Assembly (NCBI GenBank): GCA_963741305.1
Contig: CAVUHL010000003.1
Location: 7,874,001-7,938,000, forward strand
Length of the DNA stretch: 64,000 bases
Reading direction: 5' to 3'
Source of the DNA: DATMER01 sp963741305
GTDB taxonomy: Bacteria; Acidobacteriota; Thermoanaerobaculia; Multivoradales; UBA5704
The notes under the pieces are model-generated. The model had not been told where the DNA came from. It made no database searches and saw only the letters and a program-made list of their open reading frames with translations. The first letter of the stretch is position 1, and each line of letters opens with the position of its first letter. Of the stretch, positions 53,575 to 63,246 are shown in pieces. Both the position numbers and the translations under genes were made by a program.

Positions 53575-54720
53575 CTAACGGCCGTCGCGGTCGGCGTCGC
53601 CGGGCGTGGCCCGCTCGACACGGTGCCAGGCATCGCGGACGGCGTCCTTGACGTCCTGCCAGGCGCTGCGGGAGGCGCCCTTGGCGTTCTCCCAGCCGCG
53701 CTCGAGGTCGCTCTCGGCCTCATTCCAGCTCCGGCCGCGGTACTGGCTCGCGGAATCGTAGCCGTAGCGGTAGGCAGGGCTCAGGTCGTCGTAGGTGCGG
53801 CCCGAGGAGTACGGGCGGGACGAGTAGTTGTTCCGCCAGTAGTTGTCCTCGTCCTCCCAGCGGCTGGAGCCGGTGCTCCCGGTACCGGTGCCAGCGGTGC
53901 CCGTCCAGCCCGTGATGGTGCTGGGCGTGCCGCCAGCCAGTCCGGTGGCCGCGGTGCCGGCGCCAATGCTGCCGGCGGTCATGTTGCCGCCGCTGCCCGT
54001 CAGGTTGCTGCCCGCCGGGCTGTTGAGCGTGGTGCCGGTGCTGGTCGCCGTGCCGGTAGCAAGCGCACCCTCGGTCGCGCCGTGGCCGATCGCCGTCATG
54101 CCGCTGGACACCGAGCCCGCGGCCGTCCCACCAGCTCCGGTGAAGCTGGTGCCCTCGTAGCCGGTCGTGTTGCCGACGTCCGAGTGCAGGCCCGAGCGGT
54201 CGGTGATCCGGTCCCAGGCGTCGCGGCTGGCGTTCTTGGCGTCGTTCCAGGCCAGGCCCGAAGAGCCGTGGCGCTGGGTCCAGTCGCGCTCGAGGTCGCC
54301 CTCGACGTCGTTCCAGCTGCGGTCTTCATAGCGGGTGCGGGCTTCCCAGCCGTGCCGGTAGGCGGGCTGGAGCTGCTCGTAGCTTCGGCCCGAGGCATAG
54401 GGACGCGTGCTGTAGTGGTCGCGCCAGAAGGAGTCCTCCTCCGTCGGGTTCACCGACTCGGAGATCCCCTTGCCAGCCAGGCCGCCGGCGATGCCGCCAA
54501 CGGCTGCGCCGACCATGGCGCCTAGGGGGCCGCCGACCGCGCCGCCGATCACCGCGCCGACCGTGCCACCGCTCGCTGCGCCGACGCCGGTCCCCACCGG
54601 ATGAGCGCCGGGCTCGCCGGTCACCGGATCGCGGTTCGCGTCGTGGACCTCATGCTCCAGGGCTGCGGTGCCAGGTGTCACGCCCGCGGCGGTCTTGGGA
54701 TTCCTTTCGTCGTCTCTCAT
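53575..54720 (-). CDS. Glycine-zipper protein with duplicated aromatic stress-type domain
   Basis: 381 residues. Residues 45-90 are a glycine zipper (GAVIGGAVGGPLGAMVGAAVGGIAGG). Two related domains of about 75 residues flank a Gly/Thr/Ser-rich linker: WRDHYSTRPYASGRSYEQLQPAYRHGW near 98 and WRNNYSSRPYSSGRTYDDLSPAYRYGY near 295 (shown in part), each followed by RSWN and a DxxRDAW helix. Proteins of this style are found as abundant stress or envelope proteins. No signal peptide. Function unknown. Confidence 0.8.
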   Translation of the reverse strand: MRDDERNPKTAAGVTPGTAALEHEVHDANRDPVTGEPGAHPVGTGVGAASGGTVGAVIGGAVGGPLGAMVGAAVGGIAGGLAGKGISESVNPTEEDSFWRDHYSTRPYASGRSYEQLQPAYRHGWEARTRYEDRSWNDVEGDLERDWTQRHGSSGLAWNDAKNASRDAWDRITDRSGLHSDVGNTTGYEGTSFTGAGGTAAGSVSSGMTAIGHGATEGALATGTATSTGTTLNSPAGSNLTGSGGNMTAGSIGAGTAATGLAGGTPSTITGWTGTAGTGTGSTGSSRWEDEDNYWRNNYSSRPYSSGRTYDDLSPAYRYGYDSASQYRGRSWNEAESDLERGWENAKGASRSAWQDVKDAVRDAWHRVERATPGDADRDGR

Positions 54721-54926
54721 GCAGTGCCTCCTCTAAGTTGATAGCCAGACTTTCAGGGGCTCCGAGGTGCTTCGGAGGGGCGGACGATCAAACTGCACTT
54801 TGGTTTAACTGCAAGGTAGAGGCCAAGCGAGGGAGAGGCCCGTTTGTCCCACCTTGCCTTTCCCCTCCGCGTCCGGTAGCCTGCCCCGGCAAAATACAGG
54901 TTTGCCCTCACACAAAGGAGGCGCGC

Positions 54927-56129
54927 TTGCGGTTCGTATCTCTCTTGGGGATGCTCGTCCTGCTCCTGATCGCCTGGGCGCTGTCCAACGACCGCCGCAG
55001 GATTCCCTGGCGCGCGGTGATCACGGGGACCCTGCTGCAGCTCACCTTCGCGGTGATCATCCTGCGGACCGAATGGGGGCGGGTCTTCTTCGCCGGTCTG
55101 ACCAGCGTGGTCACGAAGCTCCTGGCCTTCAGCGATGCCGGCGCCGCCTTCGTCTTCGGCGATAATTTCCGGGAGCACTTCTTCGCCTTCAGCGTGCTCC
55201 CCACGATCATCTTCTTCTCCAGCCTGATCACGATCTTCTATTACCTGGGCGTGCTGCAATGGATCGTCAAGATCTTCGCCAAGATCATGATGAAGGTGAT
55301 GGGCACCTCCGGCGCCGAGTCGCTGGCCTCGGCGGTGAACGTCTTCGTGGGCCAGACCGAGGCGCCGCTGCTGATCCGCCCCTACGTGCCCACCCTCACG
55401 CAGTCCGAGATGATGGCGGTCATGGCAGGGGGCTTCGCCAACATCGCCGGCGGCGTGCTCGCGGCCTACGTGGGCATGGGGGTGAACGCCGGCCATCTGA
55501 TCGCTTCGAGCGTGATGTCGGCTCCGGCCAGCCTGCTCATGGCCAAGCTCATGTTCCCCGAGCGCGAGGTCAGCACCACGGCCGGCGTGGTGACCTTGGA
55601 GGTCGAGCGGCCCTGGACCAACGTCATCGACGCTGCATCCGATGGGGCGGCCGAGGGGCTCAAGCTGGCCCTCAACGTGGCGGCCATGCTGATCGGCTTC
55701 ATCGCCGTGATCGCCCTGATCAACGGAATCATCGCCACGATCGCGGGCTGGTTCGGCTACATCATGACCCTGGAATCGATCTTCGGCTTCCTGTTCCGGC
55801 CGCTTGCCTGGGTCATGGGCGTGCCCTGGGCCGAGGCCGACGAGGTCGGGACGCTGCTCGGCATCAAGACTGTGATCAACGAGTTCGTCGGCTACGCCCG
55901 GCTGCAGGACATGGTGGCCGCGAACATGCTCTCGGAGCGCTCGCGGATCATCGCCACCTATGCCCTGTGCGGCTTCGCGAACTTCTCCTCGATCGCGATC
56001 CAGATCGGCGGCATCGGTGCCATGGCGCCGGAGCGCAAGGGCGACTTGGCGCGCTTGGGATTGAAAGCGATGATCGCCGGCTCGCTGGCGACGTTCCAGA
56101 CCGCCACGATCGCTGGGATGTTGCTCTAA
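54927..56129 (+). CDS. nupC: Concentrative nucleoside transporter (NupC/CNT)
   Basis: 400 residues from a TTG start with AAAGGAGG five bases upstream. About nine membrane helices; conserved CNT motifs include VFVGQTEAPLLIRPY, MAVMAGGFANIAGGVLAAYVGMG and the terminal CGFANFSSIAIQIGGIGAMAPERKGDLARLGLKAM (key part GFANFSSIAIQIGG). It couples nucleoside uptake to Na+ or H+ at the inner membrane. The D,D-carboxypeptidase gene follows 30 bases on and may share its transcript. Confidence 0.95.
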   Translation: MRFVSLLGMLVLLLIAWALSNDRRRIPWRAVITGTLLQLTFAVIILRTEWGRVFFAGLTSVVTKLLAFSDAGAAFVFGDNFREHFFAFSVLPTIIFFSSLITIFYYLGVLQWIVKIFAKIMMKVMGTSGAESLASAVNVFVGQTEAPLLIRPYVPTLTQSEMMAVMAGGFANIAGGVLAAYVGMGVNAGHLIASSVMSAPASLLMAKLMFPEREVSTTAGVVTLEVERPWTNVIDAASDGAAEGLKLALNVAAMLIGFIAVIALINGIIATIAGWFGYIMTLESIFGFLFRPLAWVMGVPWAEADEVGTLLGIKTVINEFVGYARLQDMVAANMLSERSRIIATYALCGFANFSSIAIQIGGIGAMAPERKGDLARLGLKAMIAGSLATFQTATIAGMLL

Positions 56130-56159
56130 GGGCATAGATCTCGCAAAGGTTTGCTACAT

Positions 56160-57602
56160 ATGGTTCGCAGCAAGCTCGCCGTCCTGACGATCGCCCTTGT
56201 CGCCCTGCTTCTCGGCCCGCAGACGCCGGTCGAGACTGCTTCCACTCCCGCGCTGCACCAGGCGCTCGAAGTGCAGGTGGCCCAGGCCCTGCGGGTCACC
56301 TCGGCGCTCGGGGTCCACGTGGTGGACCTCGACACCGGCGAGTCGGTCTACGGTTACAACCCCGACGAGCCGCGGGTGATCGCCTCCAATACGAAGCTCT
56401 TCACGACGGCGGCGATCCTGGACGCGCTCGGGCCGGGCTATGCCTTCGAGACCCGGTTCGTGATGCATGGACCGGTCAAGGACGGGGTGCTCGACGGCCC
56501 CGTGGGCGTGGTCGGGAGCGGTGATCCGCAGATCTCGGGCCGCGATTACGCGGGCGACTCGTTCGCCCCGTTCCGCGACTGGGCGCGGGCGCTGCGGGAC
56601 AGGGGAGTTGAGCGGATCGCGGGCGACGTCTATTTGGATCACGGGCTCTTCGATCCGCCGCTGGTCCATCCCGACTGGCCGCGCGACCAGCTCACCCGCT
56701 GGTACGAGGCGCCGGTCGACGCCCTCTCGTTTTCGGACAACTGCATCCTGGTGCGGGTCTGGCCGGGCAGGGCTGGCGAGGCGGCTCAGATCGAGCTGGT
56801 GCCGGACGTGCCGGTCCTCCAGCTCCGCAACACGGCCCGCACCATCGGCAAGGGCGGGCAGAACGTGGTGATCCACCGCAATGGCGAGGAGCTCTTCGTC
56901 AAGGGGAACATCCGCTCGAATTCCGGCCCGGTGGAGGCCTGGGTGACCGTGCCCGACCCGGTGCGCTATTTCGGCCAGGGGCTGATCGCTGCGCTGGCCG
57001 AGGAGGGGGTCCGGGTAGATGGGCGGCTCCGTCCCGTGGAGCAGCTGCCGAGCCTGGTGTGGGAGCGGGTGGCGGTGCACCGCAGCGACCTGCTGTCCGC
57101 GATCCGGGTGACCAACAAGCGCAGCCAGAACTTCTACGCCGAGAGCCTGGCCAAGCACCTGGGCGCGGTGCGCTGCGGCCGCGGGAGCTGGCCGGACGGC
57201 GTCAAGGCCGTCGGCGAGTTCGCCACGAGCGTGGGCATCCCGAAAGGCTCGTTCAAACTGGCGGATGGCTCGGGCATGAGCCGCGAGAACCGCTTCGCGC
57301 CCCGCCACCTGACCATCCTTCTCCGGCACATGTTCTTCCACGAGGCCGGCACCGAGTTCGCGCAGTCGCTGCCCTATTCGGGTGAGGACATGGGCTCGTG
57401 GAAGCGGCGCATGGCCCAGCCGCCCTACGCCGGCAACGTGTTCGCCAAGACCGGCACCCTGGAGGGGGTCTCGGCCCTCTCCGGCTACGCCAAGGCGGTG
57501 TCGGGCAAGGCCTACGCCTTCTCGATCCTCCTCAACCGGGTCGGCGGCGACGCCCGTGGGGCTCAGGATGCGATCATCCGGGCGCTGATCGACAACGGGT
57601 AG
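56160..57602 (+). CDS. dacB: D-alanyl-D-alanine carboxypeptidase/endopeptidase (PBP4, S13)
   Basis: 480 residues from ATG 56160. Signal sequence about 1-28. Penicillin-binding motifs SxxK as SNTK (76-79), SxN as SQN (RSQNFYAESL) and KTG (KTGTLEG, near 425) are all present, with the S13 features ADGSGMSRENRFAPRHL. It trims D-Ala and cuts peptide cross-links of peptidoglycan in the periplasm. Confidence 0.94.
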   Translation: MVRSKLAVLTIALVALLLGPQTPVETASTPALHQALEVQVAQALRVTSALGVHVVDLDTGESVYGYNPDEPRVIASNTKLFTTAAILDALGPGYAFETRFVMHGPVKDGVLDGPVGVVGSGDPQISGRDYAGDSFAPFRDWARALRDRGVERIAGDVYLDHGLFDPPLVHPDWPRDQLTRWYEAPVDALSFSDNCILVRVWPGRAGEAAQIELVPDVPVLQLRNTARTIGKGGQNVVIHRNGEELFVKGNIRSNSGPVEAWVTVPDPVRYFGQGLIAALAEEGVRVDGRLRPVEQLPSLVWERVAVHRSDLLSAIRVTNKRSQNFYAESLAKHLGAVRCGRGSWPDGVKAVGEFATSVGIPKGSFKLADGSGMSRENRFAPRHLTILLRHMFFHEAGTEFAQSLPYSGEDMGSWKRRMAQPPYAGNVFAKTGTLEGVSALSGYAKAVSGKAYAFSILLNRVGGDARGAQDAIIRALIDNG

Positions 57603-57610
57603 GGCGATGG

Positions 57611-57630
57611 TGTACAAGATGACTTGTACA
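57611..57630. promoter_or_regulatory. Operator palindrome of the Phd/PIN module
   Basis: TGTACAAG and CTTGTACA (57611-57618 and 57623-57630) enclose ATGA, just before the ribosome site (GGAGG) of the antitoxin gene. Phd-type antitoxins repress their own operon by binding such dyads, so it is the likely operator. Confidence 0.75.
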
Positions 57631-57641
57631 TCGGAGGTCGA

Positions 57642-57878
57642 ATGAAAGCGCTCAACGTTTCCCAGGCCCGCCAGCAGCTGCCAACTCTCGTGGACGAGGT
57701 GGCTCAGTCCGGCGAGGAAGTCCTCATCACCCGCCGTGGTGAGCCCCTCGCCAAGCTGGTGCCTTTCCAGGCGAAGGAGGCCGAGAGGGCCGCTCATCCA
57801 CTGCGCGGGCTGCCGATCGAGATCGCCGAAGACTTCGACGCGCCTCTCCCCGAGCTCTGGGAAACTCTCGGCGATTGA
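57642..57878 (+). CDS. Phd/YefM-type antitoxin
   Basis: 78 residues starting MKALNVSQARQQLPTLVDEVAQSGEEVLITRRGEPLAKLVP (quoted in part: SQARQQLPTLVDEV), the standard Phd DNA-binding half. The remaining acidic tail should wrap and block the toxin. ATG 57642 has GGAGG five bases upstream. The last codon overlaps the toxin start as TTGA. Confidence 0.93.
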   Translation: MKALNVSQARQQLPTLVDEVAQSGEEVLITRRGEPLAKLVPFQAKEAERAAHPLRGLPIEIAEDFDAPLPELWETLGD

Positions 57879-58270
57879 TCATCCTCGACACTCACGTCTG
57901 GCTCTGGTGGCTCCATGCGCCGGAAAAGCTCTCTCTCCGTGCTCAAGCCGCTCTCCGCGAGGCCGAGGGCCTCCGTGCGCTGAGGGTGTCTGCCATCTCG
58001 GTCTGGGAGGTCGCGGTCAAGGTCGAGCTTGGCAAGCTCACGCTCCCGATGGATATCCTGAGCTGGTACGAGTTGGCCAGTGCCGACCGCCCGATCGTCA
58101 TCGAGCCCCTGATTCCAGAGGATCTGATTGCCAGCACCCTGCTTCCCGGGTCCCTTCATCGAGATCCGGCAGACAGGATCATCGTGGCAGTAGCGCGCCG
58201 TTGTTCGGCGCGCCTGGTCACCCGCGATCAGAAGCTGCTCGACTATCCACACGTCGAGACCATCTGGTAA
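57875..58270 (+). CDS. PIN-domain ribonuclease toxin (VapC-like)
   Basis: 131 residues from a TTG that overlaps the antitoxin stop. PIN acidic residues: Asp in IILDTHVWLW, Glu in SAISVWEVAVKVELGKL, Asp in HRDPADRIIVAVA and Asp in LVTRDQKLLDY. It is expected to cut RNA unless held by the Phd-type antitoxin. The Phd plus PIN pairing is a common mixed combination. Confidence 0.93.
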   Translation: MIILDTHVWLWWLHAPEKLSLRAQAALREAEGLRALRVSAISVWEVAVKVELGKLTLPMDILSWYELASADRPIVIEPLIPEDLIASTLLPGSLHRDPADRIIVAVARRCSARLVTRDQKLLDYPHVETIW

Positions 58271-58319
58271 CTGAACGGGCCTGCTATGCTCTCAAGTCCT
58301 TGAGGAGGAGAACCTCGCC

Positions 58320-59588
58320 TTGATCGTGGAAGCCCGCCCGGTGAACTACCGTGGCCTGATGAAGAAAGTGGAGCAGGTCGTCGCCGCCATGGAGCGCGGC
58401 GATGACGTCGGCCGCACGGTGCACACCGTGGTCGACACCATCATCGACAAGTTCCACGACGAGCTGGGCATTTACGGCGGCCGCTCGTACGTGCGCAAGG
58501 GGGACTGCTACGTCCTCGACGGCGTGTTCGGCGAGGCCAAGGAGGTGCCGAGCGGCCTCAAGGTGCCGGTCTCCTACCGCCCAATCCAGATCGTGCTCGA
58601 CCAGGGCGCCGTGTTCATGGATTCCGACGACCCGCGCATCGACCGCGGGCTGGAGCAGCTCCTCGGGACGCAGCAGTTCGCGGCCATCGAGGTCGGCGAC
58701 GAGGAGTACATCCTGGCCTTCGACGTGGCCGCCGGGGTCAATGGCGACGACATCCTCTTCTCCCTGGGCATCCTGCGCCACAGCATCAACCAGAAGATCC
58801 GGCGCGAGCGCATGGAGGGGATCTTCGCCCAGGCGCGCAAGATCCAGGCGTCCATCCTGCCCAAGCGCGCTCCGGACTACGGCCAGTTCGACATCGCCGG
58901 CCGCTCCGACCCCATGGAGGAGGTGGGCGGCGACTTCTTCGACTACATCCCGCTGACCGACAAGATCTTCGGCCTGGCGATCGCCGACGTCTCGGGCCAT
59001 GGGCTGCCGGCCGCGCTCCAGGTGCGCGACATCTACATGGGGCTGCGCATGGGCCTCGCCCGCGACTTCAAGATCGTGCGCACGGTCGAGCGGATGAACA
59101 GCATCATCCACAAGAGCACCCTGACCAGCCGCTTCGTGTCCATGTTCTACGGCGAGCTGGAGCTCAACGGCGTCTTCATCTACGTCAACGCCGGGCACCC
59201 GCCGCCGTACCACCTGGCGGCCAACGGCCTGATCCGCAGCATGGAGGAGGGCGGGCCGGTGCTCGGGCCGCTCCCCGAGGTCAGCTACGAGCGCGGTTTC
59301 GTCATCATGAAGCCGGGCGACATGCTGATCTTCTACACGGACGGCATTTGCGAGGCTTTGGGGAGCGAGAACCCTGAGGAGGAGTACGGCGTCGAGCGCA
59401 TGCTCCAGGTGGCGCGCGAGCACCACGGCCGGCCCTCGCAGGAGGTGGTGGACGCCATCTTCGCCAGCGTCGAGGCCTTCACCGGCGGTGCGGATGCGGA
59501 GGACGACCGCACCGTCATGGTGGTGAGCTACCCCGCCGACAAGCTGGACCGCACCAAGGCATTTCCGAGGCCGGTCGGCCTGCTCTGA
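58320..59588 (+). CDS. SpoIIE/RsbU-type PP2C serine phosphatase
   Basis: 422 residues from a TTG preceded by GAGGAGGAG. The N-terminal ~165 residues resemble a GAF-like sensor. The PP2C-type domain (175-400) contains QASILPKRAPDY, EVGGDFFDYIPL (Asp metal ligands), IADVSGHGLPAAL, NAGHPPPY and GDMLIFYTDGICEA. It should dephosphorylate an anti-anti-sigma factor to release a sigma factor; none is adjacent. Confidence 0.92.
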   Translation: MIVEARPVNYRGLMKKVEQVVAAMERGDDVGRTVHTVVDTIIDKFHDELGIYGGRSYVRKGDCYVLDGVFGEAKEVPSGLKVPVSYRPIQIVLDQGAVFMDSDDPRIDRGLEQLLGTQQFAAIEVGDEEYILAFDVAAGVNGDDILFSLGILRHSINQKIRRERMEGIFAQARKIQASILPKRAPDYGQFDIAGRSDPMEEVGGDFFDYIPLTDKIFGLAIADVSGHGLPAALQVRDIYMGLRMGLARDFKIVRTVERMNSIIHKSTLTSRFVSMFYGELELNGVFIYVNAGHPPPYHLAANGLIRSMEEGGPVLGPLPEVSYERGFVIMKPGDMLIFYTDGICEALGSENPEEEYGVERMLQVAREHHGRPSQEVVDAIFASVEAFTGGADAEDDRTVMVVSYPADKLDRTKAFPRPVGLL

Positions 59589-59620
59589 GGAACTCTGAAG
59601 GAAGAGATGAGGGGAGGGAT

Positions 59621-62305
59621 GTGAGCGACTGGTACCGGCTCGACCTCCCCACGGTCCTGGAACGGCTCGGGACCGACGCCACCCGCGGGCTGAGCGCGGA
59701 GGAAGCGGCAAAGCGCCTGCAGGAGCGCGGGCCGAATGAGCTCCAGGCCGCGGCGCACATCTCTCCCTGGTCCGTCCTCGCCGATCAGTTCAAGAACATC
59801 CTCGTCGTCATCCTGATCGCGGCGGTCGCCATGTCCGCGGTCCTCGGCCACACGGTCGAGGCCGTCGTCATCGGCGCCATCCTGCTGCTCTCCGTCCTTC
59901 TCGGCTTCATCCAGGAGTACCGCGCCGAGAGGGCCATCGAGGCCCTGCGCGAGATGGCCGCGCCCACGGCCAAGGTGCTGCGCGACGGCACCCAGAAGGA
60001 GATCCCGGCCCGGGAGCTGGTGCAGGGCGATCTGCTGTTCCTGGGGGCGGGGGACCGCGTCCCTGCGGATGCGCGGATGATCGAGGCGGTCAACCTCCAG
60101 TCCGAGGAAGCCGCGCTCACCGGCGAGTCGCTGCCGGTCGCCAAGACGGCCGAGGCCCTCCAGGGGGACCTCGGGATCGGCGACCGGCGCAACCTGGTCT
60201 TCGCCGGCACCGCCGTGACCTATGGCCGCGGCCGGGCTGTGGTGGTCGAGACCGCCATGAACACCGAGCTCGGACAGGTGGCCCAGATGGTGGCGTCGGT
60301 CGAGAGCGGGCCGACCCCCCTCCAGCGCAACCTGGACCGGGTCGGCCGCGTCCTCGCCCTGGCCGGGCTCGTGGTGGTGGCGGTGGTGGTCGGCCTCGGG
60401 CTGATGCGCGGCCAGTCCTTCTTCGAGATCCTCCTCTTCGGCATCGCCCTGGCCGTGGCGGTGGTGCCCGAGGCGCTGCCCGCGGTAGTCACCATCTCGC
60501 TCGCCCTCGGCGTGCGCCGCATGGTCAAGCGCCACGCCCTGATCCGCCGGCTCCCCGCCGTGGAGACCCTGGGCAGCGTCTCCGTCATCTGCTCGGACAA
60601 GACGGGAACGCTCACCAAGGACGAGATGACCGTCCGCCGGATCTGGGTGGACGGCAAGGCCTACGAGGTCACCGGCGCGGGCTACGCCCCCGAGGGCGAG
60701 ATCCGGCCCGAGCCCGGCCGCGGGGTGCTCTGGCTGCTGGAGGCCGGGGCCCTGGCCTCGGACGCCCGGCTGGTCCATTCGGAAAAATCGGGGGAGAACT
60801 GGGAGGTCAAGGGCGATCCCACCGAAGGCGCGCTGATCGTGGCCGCGGCCAAGGCGGGGCTCAAGAAGGAAGATCTGGAAGGGCGGATGCCCCGGGTGGA
60901 CGAGATCCCCTTCACCTCCGAGAGCAAGCGGATGACCACGATCCACGAAACGGAGAAGGGCATCATGGCCTTCTCCAAGGGGGCGCCCGAGGTGCTGCTG
61001 ACCTCTTGCACCGGGCTCCTGACCGACCAGGGGGATGTCCCCCTGGACCAGGCCGGCCGCGAACGGGTCCTGGAAGTGGCGCGGGAGATGGCCGGCGAGG
61101 CGCTACGCGTCCTCGCGGTCGCCGGCCGGCGCGATGCCACCCACGACAACGCCGAGGGGGAGCTGGTCCTGCTCGGGCTGGTGGGGATGATCGATCCGCC
61201 GCGGCCGGAAGCGAAAGAGGCGATCCGCACCGCGGAGTCGGCGGGCATCAAGGCGGTCATGATCACCGGCGATCATCCGGACACGGCGCAGGCCATCGCC
61301 CGCGAGCTGGGCATCCTGAAAGGGGGCCGGGCAGTCACCGGCGCCGAGTTGGAGGCGATGGGCGACGAGGAGCTGGAGCGGGAGGTGGAGCGCATCGAGG
61401 TCTACGCCCGCGTCTCGCCCGCGCACAAGCTGCGGGTGGTCACGGCCTTCCAGGCGCAGGGCCACTCGGTGGCGATGACCGGGGACGGCGTCAACGACGC
61501 GCCGGCCCTCAAGAAGGCCGACATCGGCATCGCCATGGGGATCACCGGCACGGACGTGACCAAGGAAGCCTCGGCCATGACGCTGACCGACGACAACTTC
61601 GCGTCGATCGTCGCGGCCGTGGAGGAGGGGCGGGAGGTCTTCGAGAACATCAAGAAGTACCTGATGTTCCTCCTCTCCTCGAACATCGGCGAGATCGGGC
61701 TCATGGCGGCGGCGTCATTGGCCGGCTTGCCGCTGCCGCTCTCAGCCGTGCAGATCCTCTACGTGAACCTGGCGACGGATGGCCTGCCGGCACTGGCGCT
61801 GGCAGTTGATCCCCCCGAGCCGGACCTGATGAAGCGTCCGCCGCGGGACCCGCGCACCGGCATCTTCACCCGGCCGGTGGTGAGCCTGATGCTGATCGGC
61901 GGCATCTGGGCGGCGCTGGCCAACCTGGCGCTCTTCGCCTGGGCGCTGCGCTCGGGGAGGAGCCAGGAAGAGGCCATGGCGCTGACTTTCGTGACGCTGG
62001 TGGGCATCCAGTTCGTGAACGCCTACAACTACCGCTCGGACCATCGCTCGGCGCTGAGCCGTCCGTTCTCGAACCGCTGGCTGAACCTGGCGGTCGTCTG
62101 GGAGCTTGGCCTCTTGGCGCTGGTCGTGAGCCTGCCGTTCCTGCGCGGGATCTTCGTGGGGGGGACCGGCCTGACGCCCCGGGACTGGCTCCTGGCCGCG
62201 GGCGTGTCGCTGACGATCCTGCCGGTGATCGAGCTCGGGAAGTGGATGGTCCGGCGCGGCTGGTTCGGGGTGGATCGGCCTAGCGGCCGACCTTCGCCGA
62301 CTTGA
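59621..62305 (+). CDS. P-type cation-transporting ATPase (type II, Ca2+-like)
   Basis: 894 residues from a GTG. Cation-ATPase N domain (1-70), actuator TGES (167-170), phosphorylation site DKTGTLT (Asp326), KGAPE in the nucleotide domain, TGDGVNDAPALKKADIGIAMG hinge (TGDGVNDAP is the key part) and C-terminal helices with NLATDGLPALAL. In helix 4 the usual PEGLP reads PEALP (283-287), a variant seen in a subset of bacterial pumps, so the exact ion (Ca2+, Mn2+ or other) is uncertain. Inner membrane. Confidence 0.93.
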   Translation: MSDWYRLDLPTVLERLGTDATRGLSAEEAAKRLQERGPNELQAAAHISPWSVLADQFKNILVVILIAAVAMSAVLGHTVEAVVIGAILLLSVLLGFIQEYRAERAIEALREMAAPTAKVLRDGTQKEIPARELVQGDLLFLGAGDRVPADARMIEAVNLQSEEAALTGESLPVAKTAEALQGDLGIGDRRNLVFAGTAVTYGRGRAVVVETAMNTELGQVAQMVASVESGPTPLQRNLDRVGRVLALAGLVVVAVVVGLGLMRGQSFFEILLFGIALAVAVVPEALPAVVTISLALGVRRMVKRHALIRRLPAVETLGSVSVICSDKTGTLTKDEMTVRRIWVDGKAYEVTGAGYAPEGEIRPEPGRGVLWLLEAGALASDARLVHSEKSGENWEVKGDPTEGALIVAAAKAGLKKEDLEGRMPRVDEIPFTSESKRMTTIHETEKGIMAFSKGAPEVLLTSCTGLLTDQGDVPLDQAGRERVLEVAREMAGEALRVLAVAGRRDATHDNAEGELVLLGLVGMIDPPRPEAKEAIRTAESAGIKAVMITGDHPDTAQAIARELGILKGGRAVTGAELEAMGDEELEREVERIEVYARVSPAHKLRVVTAFQAQGHSVAMTGDGVNDAPALKKADIGIAMGITGTDVTKEASAMTLTDDNFASIVAAVEEGREVFENIKKYLMFLLSSNIGEIGLMAAASLAGLPLPLSAVQILYVNLATDGLPALALAVDPPEPDLMKRPPRDPRTGIFTRPVVSLMLIGGIWAALANLALFAWALRSGRSQEEAMALTFVTLVGIQFVNAYNYRSDHRSALSRPFSNRWLNLAVVWELGLLALVVSLPFLRGIFVGGTGLTPRDWLLAAGVSLTILPVIELGKWMVRRGWFGVDRPSGRPSPT

Positions 62306-63212
62306 CGGCCTTCTCGGCCTTGGCCAGGAGCTTCTCAGCTTCATCGGCGCGTTTGCTGGCCTCGGCGGCGAGGCGCTCGGCCTCTTCGAGGCGCTGGCGG
62401 AGATCCTCGGCGGAGCGCTCGGCCTGCTCGGCCTTGCGGCGGAGGAAGTCGGCGCGGCCGGCTGCCTCCTCGCGCTGGGCCTGGGCGCGGTCGAGCTTCT
62501 CGCGCTGGCGCTCCTGGACCCGGGCCGTCTCCTTCTCCCGGCGCTCGCGGGCTGCTTCCGCCTCCCTCTCCCTCCGCTCCTTCGCCTCCGCCTGCCGGTC
62601 AACCTTGGGAGCGGGCTTGGGCGCAGGCTCGGCCGGCTTCTTCGCGGGAGCGGGAGCTGGCTTCGGCGGCTTGGCGGCCCTTTTCGGCAGATCGGCGAGC
62701 TGGAGCCCGGCGAGGACCTCGAAGCCGACGGGCGGGAGGTCCACATCCATCCAGCCGCGCTCGATCACCGGCTCGGCCGCGGGGCTGAAGGCCAGGGACT
62801 GAAGATTGGTCGCGATCCGGTCGACGATGGCGGGTCCCGGCTTCCGGCTTTCCTCCGTGACCGCCTCGGCGGCGCGGTCGCGCAGCTCGTTGGCGAGGTC
62901 GCGGGCCTCCTGGATGGCATCGCGGAGGGCGCCAGGATCGCCGCCGGAGAGGATCGCCCGCAGCGCCTTGCGGGCGCGCTCGCCCGAGGCGAGCAGCTCC
63001 TCCATGCGCTCGGAGTCCGTGGTGAACAGGTGGTTCACCGCCCAGGCCGACACCGTGGGCTTTGGCAGGGAGGCGACCTCCTCCGCCCCCTCCTTGTTGC
63101 CGTCCTTGCGGAGCTGCTTGGCCAGCGCGTTGCGCGCCGCCGTGAACTCCCCCAGGGGCAGCCCATAGAGGCGTTGGATCTCGATGTCGAGCTTGGATCG
63201 CCGCGGCGCCAT
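62280..63212 (-). CDS. Long coiled-coil protein
   Basis: 310 residues. The first ~190 residues form a helical globular region (LDIEIQRLYGLPLGEFTAARNALAKQL...), followed by a Pro/Ala/Lys hinge (190-215) and a continuous Arg/Glu/Ala-rich coiled coil to the end. No signal or membrane helix. I have seen this layout in uncharacterised Acidobacteria proteins. Its 3' end overlaps the ATPase gene by 26 bases. Function unknown. Confidence 0.75.
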   Translation of the reverse strand: MAPRRSKLDIEIQRLYGLPLGEFTAARNALAKQLRKDGNKEGAEEVASLPKPTVSAWAVNHLFTTDSERMEELLASGERARKALRAILSGGDPGALRDAIQEARDLANELRDRAAEAVTEESRKPGPAIVDRIATNLQSLAFSPAAEPVIERGWMDVDLPPVGFEVLAGLQLADLPKRAAKPPKPAPAPAKKPAEPAPKPAPKVDRQAEAKERREREAEAARERREKETARVQERQREKLDRAQAQREEAAGRADFLRRKAEQAERSAEDLRQRLEEAERLAAEASKRADEAEKLLAKAEKAVKSAKVGR

Positions 63213-63246
63213 GGCTCTATCCTATCGCGGAGCCTATAATTGGCCT

